The position numbers and the translations under genes were made by a program. A stretch of 47,251 nucleotides of DNA from Allosalinactinospora lopnorensis (GTDB taxonomy: Bacteria; Actinomycetota; Actinomycetes; Streptosporangiales; Streptosporangiaceae): NCBI RefSeq assembly GCF_000981225.1, contig NZ_LAJC01000044.1, positions 1 to 47,251 on the forward strand. Direction: 5' to 3'. The number at the start of each line of letters is the position of its first letter. Within the stretch, counting starts at the first letter, position 1. The notes beneath the pieces are model-generated. The model worked only from the letters and a program-made list of their open reading frames with translations, ran no database searches and was not told where the DNA came from. Positions 8,205 to 16,453 of the stretch are shown piece after piece.

Positions 8205-10004
8205 TCAGTGCCCCCTGCCCGGAATGAACTCCTGGAGCTTCGTGCGCATGCCTTTGGCCACGAGATCGGCACCGTCGGGGTCACCCGTGGCGAGTGCCTT
8301 CGTGGTGTCGAGGAGCTGGTCCAGTTCCACATGGGGCGGGATCGGCGGAATGTTCGGGTCGCAGTGGACGTCGAGCACCACGGGACGGTCGGCGCTCAGC
8401 GCGCGGTCCCATGCGGGCACGACGGCCTCAGGCGTGTCGACCTCGAAGCCGAGCAGGCCGGCCGACGTCGCGAAATCGGAATAGGAGAACTCCGGGAGGT
8501 CCTGGGAGAACGGCGTCTTGGGAGAGCCGCTCATCGCCCTCTGCTCCCAGGTCACCTGGTTCAGATCATTGTTGTGCAGCACGCACACCACGAGGCGCGG
8601 ATCGCGCCAGTCCCGGTAGTAGCGCCGCAGGGTGAGCAGCTCGGCGAGACCGTTCATCTGCATCGCGCCGTCCCCCACCAGAGCGACGGCCGGGCGGTCC
8701 GGCGCGGCGAACTTCGCCCCGATGGCGTAGGGGACCCCGCAGCCCATGGTGGCGAGGGTCCCGGACAGGGAGCCGCGCATGCTCTCGCGGAACTTCAGCG
8801 ACCGCGCGTACCAGTTCGCCGCGGATCCGGAGTCCGCTGTGACCATCGCGTCCCACGGCAGACGCGGCGACAGCTCGTCGAAGACCAGCATGGGGTTGAT
8901 CGGGTCGCCGGGCACACGCGCCTGCTGGCCCATGGTGGTCCACCACTGCTCGACGCTCTTGTGCACACTCTCCCGCCAGCGGCGTGTCCGGGCGCCGGAT
9001 TTGGACCGCAACCGCTTGAGGAGCTCGCGCAGGGTCGGTGCCGCGTCACCGACAAGGTTGACCTCCGTGGGGTAGCGCATGCCGATCATCCGAGCGTCGA
9101 TGTCGATCTGTACCGCGCGCTTGCCGAAGGGCGGTAGGAACTGCGAGTACGGCAGGTTCGAGCCGACGATCACCAAGGTGTCGCAGTCGCGCATCAGCTC
9201 CCACGACGGCCGGGTGCCGAGCAGGCCGATAGCCCCGGTGACATAGGGCAGCTCGTCGCTGAGCACGTCCTTGCCCAGCAGCGCCTTGGCCACGCCCCCT
9301 TGCGTGGTCTCGGCCAGTTCCTTCACTTCGGCGACCGCGCCGCGGGCTCCCTGCCCGATGAGGATGGCGACGCGCTCCCCCTCGTTGATCACCCCGGCCG
9401 CGCGGTCGATCTCCGAGGCGGCGGCGACGACCTCCGGCTGCACCAGCCCGGGTGAGCTTGACGGCACGTGCTTGAACGCGTGGCCGGGAGGCGTGTAGTC
9501 CGCCTCCTGAAGGTCCGCGGGGATGATGACCGCGGTCGGGCAGCGCTCGGCGAGCGCGGTGCGGATCGCGCGGTCCAGGATGTTCGGGAGCTGTTCGGGG
9601 ACCATCGCGGTCTCCACGTAGGCGCCCGCGACGTCCTTGTACAGAGTGCGCAGGTCGACCTCCTGCTGATAGCTCCCGCCCACCGCCGAGCGGGCGACCT
9701 GGCCGACGACGGCCACGACAGGAACATGGTCGAGCTTGGCGTCGTAGAGTCCGTTGAGCAGATGGATCGCACCCGGGCCGCCCGTCGCCAGGCAGACGCC
9801 GAGGCCACCGCCGAACTTGGCGTACCCCACCGCCTCGAAGGCCGACATCTCCTCGTGGCGGCTCTGCACGAACCGCGGCCCCTCCTCGGACTTGCCCAGT
9901 TCAGCGATGAGGCCGTTGATGCCGTCACCGGGGTAGCCGAAGACATGCTCGACCCCCCAATGGCGCAAGCGCTGCCACACGTGACCGGCCACACTCTGGC
10001 TCAC
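8205..10004 (-). CDS. Thiamine pyrophosphate-requiring enzyme (pyruvate oxidase/PoxB-like)
   Basis: A 599-residue TPP enzyme of the acetohydroxyacid synthase/pyruvate oxidase superfamily. The N-terminal PYR domain has VFGYPGDGINGL and the catalytic Glu in QSRHEEMSAFEAVGYAKF (about 51). A central domain follows (about 195-330), then a C-terminal TPP-binding domain with LVGDGAMQMNGLAEL ... HNNDLNQVTWEQR, the GDG(X)nNN motif that binds Mg and diphosphate. The WEQRAMSGSPK segment is common in PoxB-like proteins. The start is GTG behind GGGAGGGG. It should decarboxylate a 2-oxo acid; whether it is an oxidase (FAD-linked) or a carboligase cannot be decided. It is the first gene of the operon with the ATP-grasp and CocE-type genes. 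Confidence 0.88.
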   Translation of the reverse strand: MSQSVAGHVWQRLRHWGVEHVFGYPGDGINGLIAELGKSEEGPRFVQSRHEEMSAFEAVGYAKFGGGLGVCLATGGPGAIHLLNGLYDAKLDHVPVVAVVGQVARSAVGGSYQQEVDLRTLYKDVAGAYVETAMVPEQLPNILDRAIRTALAERCPTAVIIPADLQEADYTPPGHAFKHVPSSSPGLVQPEVVAAASEIDRAAGVINEGERVAILIGQGARGAVAEVKELAETTQGGVAKALLGKDVLSDELPYVTGAIGLLGTRPSWELMRDCDTLVIVGSNLPYSQFLPPFGKRAVQIDIDARMIGMRYPTEVNLVGDAAPTLRELLKRLRSKSGARTRRWRESVHKSVEQWWTTMGQQARVPGDPINPMLVFDELSPRLPWDAMVTADSGSAANWYARSLKFRESMRGSLSGTLATMGCGVPYAIGAKFAAPDRPAVALVGDGAMQMNGLAELLTLRRYYRDWRDPRLVVCVLHNNDLNQVTWEQRAMSGSPKTPFSQDLPEFSYSDFATSAGLLGFEVDTPEAVVPAWDRALSADRPVVLDVHCDPNIPPIPPHVELDQLLDTTKALATGDPDGADLVAKGMRTKLQEFIPGRGH

Positions 10005-10149
10005 GGTCCCCTCCCGGATCCCAACCGCTTTCGGCGTCCTCCCGGGCTACTGCCAAGAATCCGATGCACCAAACCTGCGCGTGCCGACGGCACGCGGGCG
10101 GAGGGCGGACACGCAAGGGCCGGAGCGGGTGCGGTGGCATCCTGAAAGG
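10005..10149. promoter_or_regulatory. Divergent promoter region
   Basis: These 145 bases separate the minus-strand TPP operon from the plus-strand Mut7-C gene, so both promoters should lie here. No convincing -35/-10 pair or operator stands out. Confidence 0.4.
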
Positions 10150-10896
10150 ATGGACCACTCCGAGCTGCGCCTGCGGTTCGCGGCGGAGCTGTGGCTGTTC
10201 CTCCCGCAGCGCAAGCGGGGCCCGGAGGCGAGCGCGCCCTGTGACACGACCTCGACACTCGGCCATGTGATCCAGTCGTCCGGGGTCCCGCTCACCGAGG
10301 TGGGCCGCCTTCTCGTCAACGGGCACCCGGTGGCGCCCTCCCACCGGCCCGGCCCCGGTGACGTCGTCCACATTCTCGGGATCGAGCGGCCGCAGAAACC
10401 CCCCTTTCACCCGCCCCGGTTCGTGCTGGATGTCCACCTGGGGGCGCTGGCACGCCGGCTGCGGCTGGTCGGCGTGGACACCGCCTACCGCAACGACCTG
10501 GACGACGACACACTGATCGAGCGAGCGAACGCGGAACAGCGGGTGCTGCTGACCCAGGACCGCCGGCTGCTGCACCGCCGGATCCTGGAGGCCGGCGCCT
10601 TCGTCCGGGGACACGACCCGGATCACCAGGTCCTCGACGTCCTGGAACGGTTCGCTCCACCACTGGCCCCGTGGAGCCGGTGCACGGCGTGCAACGGTCT
10701 CCTCGCGCCCGTCGACAAGCGCGACGTGGCGCACCTGCTGGAGGCGGGGACCCGGGCCACCTACGACACCTTCGCCCGCTGCCGGTCGTGCGGCCGGATC
10801 TACTGGCCCGGTGCCCACCACCGGCATCTCACGGCCATCGTGGACGCGGCGGAGAGAACCGTCTCCGCGGTCGCCGGGCCGCAACGGCGGTCGTGA
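10150..10896 (+). CDS. Mut7-C RNase domain protein with ubiquitin-like N-terminus
   Basis: A 248-residue protein. Residues about 1-85 form the Mut7-C ubiquitin-like domain (LRFAAELWLFLP ... LLVNGHPVAPSHRPGPGDVVHILG). Residues about 95-240 form the Mut7-C PIN-like RNase domain (FVLDVHLGALARRLRLVGVDTAYRNDLDD, LLTQDRRLL). A zinc knuckle follows (SRCTACNGLL ... FARCRSCGRIYWPGAHHRHL). The Asp residues in FVLDVHLG, NDLDDD and LLTQDR are those expected of the PIN active site. The family is related to the nematode Mut-7 C-terminus; the bacterial substrate is not known. The ATG at 10150 is preferred because the domain begins there; an upstream in-frame GTG at 10081 adds 23 residues of low-complexity sequence. 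Confidence 0.88.
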   Translation: MDHSELRLRFAAELWLFLPQRKRGPEASAPCDTTSTLGHVIQSSGVPLTEVGRLLVNGHPVAPSHRPGPGDVVHILGIERPQKPPFHPPRFVLDVHLGALARRLRLVGVDTAYRNDLDDDTLIERANAEQRVLLTQDRRLLHRRILEAGAFVRGHDPDHQVLDVLERFAPPLAPWSRCTACNGLLAPVDKRDVAHLLEAGTRATYDTFARCRSCGRIYWPGAHHRHLTAIVDAAERTVSAVAGPQRRS

Positions 10897-10973
10897 ACGC
10901 GACTCGCCGCGAAGCGGTGCCCCCGGCCCGAGGGGCAACAGGGCCGCACAGCGGCGGCAGCCGGAAACGGACG

Positions 10974-11008
10974 GTCTTCCGCCCGGTCACGGTGACCGGG
11001 CGGAAGAC
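10974..11008. terminator. Bidirectional hairpin between convergent genes
   Basis: GTCTTCCGCCCGGTCAC (10974-10990) and its exact reverse complement (10992-11008) are separated by a single G. The practical stem is about 15 bp with a 5-nt loop. It lies between the Mut7-C gene (stop 10896) and the polyprenyl synthase gene (stop 11030). Confidence 0.75.
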
Positions 11009-11029
11009 GCGCCAGGGCGGCGGTCATCG

Positions 11030-12124
11030 CTACCCCGGCGGGACCGGTCGAGGCGGGCCGGCCGTTCCTCCTGGCACCGTGCCGCGTTCCCCGACCAGGC
11101 GGGCGAGCGCGGCCAGCTCCAGCGCGGCCGGCTCCGACGGTGCGGACGCGTCGAGGTCGCAGAGCGCGCTCTCCAGCAGGTGACCGATTTGGTGCCGGCT
11201 CCACGCGCGCCCGCCCGCACGCTCGATCAGCTCCGCCGCGTGGGTGAGCTCCGCACCGGACAGCGACTCCTCGTGCGGGTCGCGCCCGTAGAGCGCCGCG
11301 AGTTCCCGCCCGGCCGCGGTGCCCGATGTCAGAGCGGCCACCACCGGTAGCGACTTCTTCCGGTTGCGCAGATCCGAATAGACCGGCTTCCCTGTCGAGT
11401 TCGGGTCGCCCCAGATCCCCAGCAGGTCGTCGGCGAACTGGAAGGCCATACCCACGCGTTCACCGAAAGCGCGCAGGTACTCGCCCCGCTCCGGCGAGGC
11501 GCCGCCGAACAAGGCACCGAGGACACAGGCGCACCCGAACAGCGCCGCGGTCTTCCGTTCCACCATGCTCAGGCACTCGTCCAGGTCGACATCGGCGCGG
11601 CGCTCGAAGGCCATGTCCAAGCTCTGCCCGTCGACCAGGCTCAGCACCGCGGTGCTGAGCCTGCGTGTGCCGTCGTGCGCGGTCGGGTGCCCGCTTCCGG
11701 CGAGCACGTCGGAAGCCAGGGTCAGCAGCGCGTCGCCGGCCAGGATCGCCGAGCCGCGGCCGAACACGCTCCACGCCGTCGGCCGGTGGCGGCGGGTCGC
11801 GTCGCCGTCCATGACGTCGTCGTGCAGCAGGGAGAAGTTGTGCACCAGCTCGACCGCCACCGCGGCCGGCACGGCCGCGGCCGGTGTGCCTCCCACGGCC
11901 GGGGCCGCCAGCAGCGCCAGGGCAGGGCGCAGCGCCTTGCCGCCGTCGGCCTCGGTTGGCCGGCCGTGCTCGTCCCGCCAGCCGAAGTGGTAGCCGGCGA
12001 TGTCCCGCATCGAGGCGGGCAACCGCTCGACCGCCTCGCGCAGGGCGGGATCGACCATGTCCCTGCTCCAGGTCAGCACATCGCGGGCGGATCGCCCTTC
12101 GGTCATCTCGCCAGTGGGGGACAT
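11030..12124 (-). CDS. Polyprenyl synthetase family protein, likely encapsulin cargo
   Basis: A 364-residue all-helical isoprenyl diphosphate synthase. The first aspartate-rich motif is LLHDDVMDGD (DDxxD), the second FQFADDLLGIWGD; GGKALRPAL corresponds to the conserved GGKR(L)RP region and DGQSLDMAFE to the GQ motif. It condenses isopentenyl diphosphate with an allylic diphosphate; chain length cannot be told. The start is ATG 12124 because GGGGAGG ends about eight bases before it; a GTG at 12133 is in frame. It begins 15 bases after the shell gene stops. In family 2B encapsulin systems (known from genome surveys) polyprenyl transferases are a recognised cargo class. Only about 15 residues precede the first helix, plus a Pro/Gly-rich tail, so the cargo-loading segment is not obvious. 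Confidence 0.9.
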   Translation of the reverse strand: MSPTGEMTEGRSARDVLTWSRDMVDPALREAVERLPASMRDIAGYHFGWRDEHGRPTEADGGKALRPALALLAAPAVGGTPAAAVPAAVAVELVHNFSLLHDDVMDGDATRRHRPTAWSVFGRGSAILAGDALLTLASDVLAGSGHPTAHDGTRRLSTAVLSLVDGQSLDMAFERRADVDLDECLSMVERKTAALFGCACVLGALFGGASPERGEYLRAFGERVGMAFQFADDLLGIWGDPNSTGKPVYSDLRNRKKSLPVVAALTSGTAAGRELAALYGRDPHEESLSGAELTHAAELIERAGGRAWSRHQIGHLLESALCDLDASAPSEPAALELAALARLVGERGTVPGGTAGPPRPVPPG

Positions 12125-12139
12125 GCCCGCCACCTCCCC

Positions 12140-13540
12140 TCAGCGCCCGAGCTCGACGTTCTCCAGGACACCGAGAGCGTCGGGGACCAGAACGGCCGCG
12201 GAATAGTAGGTGCTGACCAGGTAGGAGATGATCGCCTTCTCGCTGATGCCCATGAACCGCACCGACAGCCCCGGCTCGTACTCGTCGGGAAGCCCGGTCT
12301 GGTGCAGCCCGACCACCCCCTCGTCGTCCTCGCCGGTGCGCATGGCGAGGATGGAACTGGTCCGGGTCTTACTGATCGGGATCTTGTTGCACGGGAGCAT
12401 CGGCACCCCCCGCCAGGACGGCACCATGTTCCCGTTCATCTCGACGTTCTGCGGGTAGAGGCCGCGGCGGCTGCACTCCCGGCCGAACGCGGCGATCGCC
12501 TCAGGGTGCGCCAGGAGGTATTGCGACTTCCTGCGGCGGGACAGCAGTTCGTCGAGGTCGTCGGGGGTAGGCGGCCCATTCCGGGTAGGGATCCGCTGCC
12601 TCAGATCGGCATTGTGCAGCAACCCGAACTCGCGGTTGTTGACCAGCTCGTGCTCCTGCCGCTCCCGCAGCGCCTCGATTGTCAGCCGCAACTGCTGCTC
12701 GACCTGGTCCATCGGCTCGTTGTAGAGATCGGCCACCCGCGTATGCACCCGCAGCACCGTCTGCGCCACACTCAACTCGTACTCGCGCGGCGACAACTCG
12801 TAATCAACGAACGTTCCCGCGATCTCCGGCTCCCCCGAATGCCCCGACAGCACGTCGATATCGGCCTCGCCGTACCTGTTCTGCCGCCGCTGAGGACCGG
12901 ACCGGAACTCCTCCACATGCGCCCGCAGGGTCTCCGAGCGCTCCATCAGCTCGTCGAAGGATTCCCGGGAGAGCTCCAGCACAGTGGACCTGGTGACCGC
13001 CTTGACCGCGAACTCCCACCTGCTCTGGGAATCCGTCAGCGCATGATCCCCGAAATGATCACCGTCGATCAGCGTGGCCAGCACACTCTCATCGTCATAC
13101 TCTCCCGCCCCCACCTTGTTCACCTTGCCGTGGACGATCAAAAAGACCCGGTCCACCGGCCGGCCCGACTCCACGATCACCTCACCCGGCCGGTACTCCA
13201 CCTGCTCGAAACGGTCCGCCAACTCCCCCAGCACGCCTTCACCGGCGAGCCCCCTCAGCAGCGGCAACTCCCGCAGCTCCTCGGGAACGACCCGCATATC
13301 AGCACCGATATTGGTGAACGTGACCCGGCCATCGCCGACCGTGTAGGTCACCCGACGGTTGACCCGGTAGACCCCGCCCCGCGTCTCCACCCACGGCAGC
13401 ACCCGCAGCAACCACCGCGAAGTGATCCCCTGCATCTGGGGAACCGACTTGGTCGTCGTCGCCAGATTACGCGCGGCCGCCGTCCCCAGACTCAGCGACG
13501 ACCGGCCGTCCTGCGTCCTCGACGCAACCGTTTCCGTCAC
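12140..13540 (-). CDS. Family 2B encapsulin shell protein with cyclic-nucleotide-binding-like domain
   Basis: A 466-residue HK97-fold shell protein of the SrpI-related type. It has the signature N-arm [19 protein letters not shown] and [17 protein letters not shown] (about 19-52). An inserted cyclic-nucleotide-binding-like domain (about 92-215: [37 protein letters not shown]) marks subfamily 2B. The shell C-half has [22 protein letters not shown] and [20 protein letters not shown]. Shell subunits self-assemble into an icosahedral protein compartment holding an enzyme. The phosphate-binding cassette reads FGDHAL rather than FGE(L/I)AL, so nucleotide binding is uncertain. The GTG start at 13540 gives the family's usual N-terminus; the frame stays open upstream to 13615 with unrelated sequence. 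The next gene in the operon is the polyprenyl synthase. Confidence 0.92.
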   Translation of the reverse strand: MTETVASRTQDGRSSLSLGTAAARNLATTTKSVPQMQGITSRWLLRVLPWVETRGGVYRVNRRVTYTVGDGRVTFTNIGADMRVVPEELRELPLLRGLAGEGVLGELADRFEQVEYRPGEVIVESGRPVDRVFLIVHGKVNKVGAGEYDDESVLATLIDGDHFGDHALTDSQSRWEFAVKAVTRSTVLELSRESFDELMERSETLRAHVEEFRSGPQRRQNRYGEADIDVLSGHSGEPEIAGTFVDYELSPREYELSVAQTVLRVHTRVADLYNEPMDQVEQQLRLTIEALRERQEHELVNNREFGLLHNADLRQRIPTRNGPPTPDDLDELLSRRRKSQYLLAHPEAIAAFGRECSRRGLYPQNVEMNGNMVPSWRGVPMLPCNKIPISKTRTSSILAMRTGEDDEGVVGLHQTGLPDEYEPGLSVRFMGISEKAIISYLVSTYYSAAVLVPDALGVLENVELGR

Positions 13541-14239
13541 GACACACACCACCAATCCATTCAGGTGCCAACAGAAAAGAGTCGGGTATTCCTGCGCGGA
13601 AACAGCACCCGACACAACAAATAAATCGACTCCCGTTAACGCGGTACAAACATTTCTGCCTACCGACCGGGCATCGGAATTAAATTCCCAGTCGAATCGA
13701 CGTTATGCGCGACCGAGACCGTTCTTACCCCGAGCAAATCACCGGCACGCCAGGGCGTCCGCCTTTTTCCTCGACTACGCACCGGTAATTTCCAGCGCAC
13801 TTCGGATTCGGTCCCGCACCTCGTCCGACACGGCGCCCGACCGGCCGGCTTTTCGCCTGCTGCGCCGGACAAACGACCGGGTTTTCGGTCCACAGAGATC
13901 ACACCCGACCAAAATCCTATTAGCGCGGATTTCGGTCGCCCAACACCTCTTGGATCCCCTTTCCGGGCAGGCGGACCCGGGATATGAGATGCCGCAGAAT
14001 TTCGACTATCCTTGCCGCCATAAATACATAAATGACGGGACAAACGCACGGAAACCGTACGGGGAGAGGACCCTTCGCCGCCAGGCCGGCGCGCAGAACC
14101 CGACGGTCGGACGGGCCCGGACGCGCCACATCGCTCGAAGCGGATATCCTGGTTCCCAAATCGCCCCCTTCCTTCGGTCAAACAGCGGGGCGTACCGGGT
14201 GCTCCAGGATGTTCTGTCTACCGTGACGACGATGCGGAC
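13541..14239. other. Non-coding region upstream of the encapsulin operon and the sensor kinase gene
   Basis: About 700 bases, clearly lower in GC than the flanking genes, between two divergent transcripts. Translations in all frames are low-complexity with no recognisable domain. It contains the inverted repeat at 13676-13688. I see no tRNA or other structured RNA. Confidence 0.55.
13676..13688. promoter_or_regulatory. AT-rich palindrome, possible operator for the encapsulin operon
   Basis: GGAATT (13676-13681), A, AATTCC (13683-13688): a perfect inverted repeat about 135 bases before the shell gene start, in an AT-rich patch. The binding protein is unknown. Confidence 0.3.
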
Positions 14240-15619
14240 ATGCCGAGGTCGACTGTGATCGGGCGGCTACGCGCCCTCCGGTCGATCCGCGCGCGGGTAA
14301 CGGCCGGCTCGATCGCCGTGCTGGGGATCGCGCTCGCCTTCGCCATCGCCATCACCTCCCTGCTGATCCGGGACGTGGTCGAACGGGAACTCATTGATCG
14401 GGCCGCCGACGCCGCGGGCAATGTGGCCGAGACCATCGCCACCCAGCCCGTCGAAGAGCCGATCTCACCGAGGAGCGGCGTGGTGCGGCTCCAGGTGGTC
14501 GATGCCGAGAGAACGGTCGTCGCGTCGAGCCCCGCGCTGCGGGACCACGGCCCCCTGACGGAGGCCCGCCCGGAGGGCGGCAACCTGGAGGTCAGCACGA
14601 TAGAGTGCCAGATCGGCGAGCTCGCCCCGACCTGCTTGCGCATCGTGGGGTTCGCGGTTCCCGATTCGGCCTACGGTGATGTGGTCGCCTACGCCGCGGT
14701 CTCGCAACCGCCGTTCCTCTCGCAGTACGTCCTGGAGGCCGCCCTGGTGCTGTTGGGGCTGGTCGTGCTCGTGCTGGTCGGCAGCGGCATATGGTGGGCG
14801 GCCGGCCGGACCCTGCGCCCGGTGGAGGAGATCCGGGCCGAGCTGGAGCGGATCACCGCCGCCGACCTCAGCCGCCGGGTGCCCGAGCCGCGCACCGAGG
14901 ACGAGATCGCGGACCTGGCCCACACCGTGAACGAGACCCTGGCGCGGCTGGAATCCGCGGCGTACCGGCAGCAGCGTTTCATCTCCGACGCCTCGCACGA
15001 GCTGCGCACCCCGATCGCGGGACTGCAGATGCAGGTGGAGCTCGCACTGGAGGACCCCGAGGGGGAGCATCCCCGTTGGACCCTGCGAAGGATGCTCCGC
15101 GATACCCAGCGGCTTCAGCGGATCGCGGACGACCTGCTGCAACTGGCCCGACTGGACTCCGATACCGTGAGCGGGCGGGAACCGGTGGATCTCGGCGAAC
15201 TGGTGGGCGCGGAGGTGTCGCGGAGCCGGTTCGAGCCCGAAATCAGCGTCGACACCGCCCCGGACACCATTGTCACCGGCGACCGGACCCAGCTCTCCCG
15301 GCTGCTGATCAACCTGCTGGCCAACGCCTCACGGCACGCGGCGGGCCGGATCCGCATCACCGTCACGCGGGAGGACGGGCAGGCCGTGCTGCGGGTCCAC
15401 GACGACGGCCCCGGCATTCCACCCGGGGAGCGGGAGCGGATCTTCGAGCGCTTCGCCCGCCTCGACGAGTCGCGCCACAAGGATCCCGGCGGCACGGGCC
15501 TCGGCCTGTCCATCGCCCGCGAAATAGCACGGATGCACGGCGGGTCGCTGGCCGCTGAGGAGAACTCCGAGCTGGGCGGCGCCGTGTTCGTTCTCCGGCT
15601 GCCGCTGCGCAGGGGATGA
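14240..15619 (+). CDS. Sensor histidine kinase (HAMP, HisKA, HATPase_c), no adjacent partner
   Basis: A 459-residue membrane kinase. TM1 spans about 22-43 (AGSIAVLGIALAFAIAITSLL), an extracytoplasmic loop about 48-160 holds two Cys (IECQIGELAPTC), and TM2 is about 163-186. The HAMP region (TLRPVEEIRAELERITAADLSRRV) follows, then the H box SDASHELRTP with His253, N box (LLINLLANASRHA), DDGPGIPPGERERIFERF, and GTGLGLSIA. It is an EnvZ/PhoR-type kinase, which should pair with an OmpR-type regulator, but none lies on either side: upstream is 700 bases of non-coding DNA, downstream a convergent NarL-type pair. A GTG at 14255 with GAGG in front is an alternative start. Confidence 0.9.
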   Translation: MPRSTVIGRLRALRSIRARVTAGSIAVLGIALAFAIAITSLLIRDVVERELIDRAADAAGNVAETIATQPVEEPISPRSGVVRLQVVDAERTVVASSPALRDHGPLTEARPEGGNLEVSTIECQIGELAPTCLRIVGFAVPDSAYGDVVAYAAVSQPPFLSQYVLEAALVLLGLVVLVLVGSGIWWAAGRTLRPVEEIRAELERITAADLSRRVPEPRTEDEIADLAHTVNETLARLESAAYRQQRFISDASHELRTPIAGLQMQVELALEDPEGEHPRWTLRRMLRDTQRLQRIADDLLQLARLDSDTVSGREPVDLGELVGAEVSRSRFEPEISVDTAPDTIVTGDRTQLSRLLINLLANASRHAAGRIRITVTREDGQAVLRVHDDGPGIPPGERERIFERFARLDESRHKDPGGTGLGLSIAREIARMHGGSLAAEENSELGGAVFVLRLPLRRG

Positions 15620-15647
15620 CGGGCCCCGGATCGACCGGGCGGGCCGT

Positions 15648-16343
15648 TCACCCCAGCCAGCCCGGTTTGACCAGCCCGGCCTCGTAGGCGAGGACGACGA
15701 GTTGGGCGCGGTCGCGGGCGCCGAGCTTGGTCAGCACCCGGCTCACATGGGTCTTGGCCGTCGCCGGGCTCACCACCAGCCGCCCCGCGATCTCCTCGTT
15801 GGACAGACCCGCGGCCACCGCTACCAGGACCTCGCGCTCGCGCTCCGTCAGACTGTTCAGCAGGGGCGCGGGCGGCGGCTCCTTGATCCGGCCGGCGAAC
15901 TCCCCGATAAGCCGGCGGGTGACGGACGGCGCCAGCAGCGCGTCGCCCCGCGCGACCACCCGAACACCGTGGATCAGCTCCATCGGCTCGGTGTCTTTGA
16001 CCAGGAATCCGCTCGCCCCGGCTTTCAGGGCTCCGTAGACGTACTCGTCCAGGTCGAACATCGTGAGAATGAGGACCTTGACGCCGTGGAGCCGCTCGTC
16101 GGCGGCGATCCGCCGGGTGGCCTCCAGTCCGTCGAGCACCGGCATGCGGATGTCCATCAGGACCACACTGGGCCGTTCCGACCGCGCTAGCCGCACCGCC
16201 TCGGCGCCGTCACCCGCCTCCCCGACGACCGAAAGTTCCGCTTCGTCGTCGAGTATGGAGCGGAAACCGGCGCGCACCAGGGTCTGGTCGTCGGCGAGGA
16301 TGAGCCGGGTCGCGGCGCTCGCGCCGCCGTCGCCTCGGTTCAC
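15648..16343 (-). CDS. NarL/LuxR-family response regulator
   Basis: A receiver domain (TRLILADDQTLVRAGFRSIL, phosphoacceptor Asp in VVLMDIRMPVLDG, LTMFDLDEYV, KAGASGFLVKDT) is joined to a C-terminal LuxR-type HTH (LTEREREVLVAVAAGLSNEEIAGRLVVSPATAKTHVSRVLTKL). The start is uncertain. GTG 16343, with GGAGG ten bases upstream, gives 231 residues and a normal N-terminus. The same frame is open to GTG 16457, which overlaps the kinase stop as GTGA and would add 38 residues. It acts with the kinase encoded just upstream as one two-component system; the signal and regulon are unknown. Confidence 0.9.
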   Translation of the reverse strand: MNRGDGGASAATRLILADDQTLVRAGFRSILDDEAELSVVGEAGDGAEAVRLARSERPSVVLMDIRMPVLDGLEATRRIAADERLHGVKVLILTMFDLDEYVYGALKAGASGFLVKDTEPMELIHGVRVVARGDALLAPSVTRRLIGEFAGRIKEPPPAPLLNSLTEREREVLVAVAAGLSNEEIAGRLVVSPATAKTHVSRVLTKLGARDRAQLVVLAYEAGLVKPGWLG

Positions 16344-16453
16344 GCTCGTGCACACCTCCGCGCCCCGCACCGATTGGTCCCCCATTGATACCAGGACGGG
16401 AAAGCGCGGAACAGCCGAGCGGGCGGACACCGGCGAAGAGGCCAGCGGGTACG

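Noticed and set aside
13541-13615. 25-residue N-terminal extension of the encapsulin
   Set aside because: It precedes the conserved N-arm, has no ribosome-binding site and lies in the AT-rich promoter region.
13660-14181. 173-codon minus-strand frame upstream of the encapsulin gene
   Set aside because: No domain, ill-defined start, composition unlike real proteins here; treated as non-coding.
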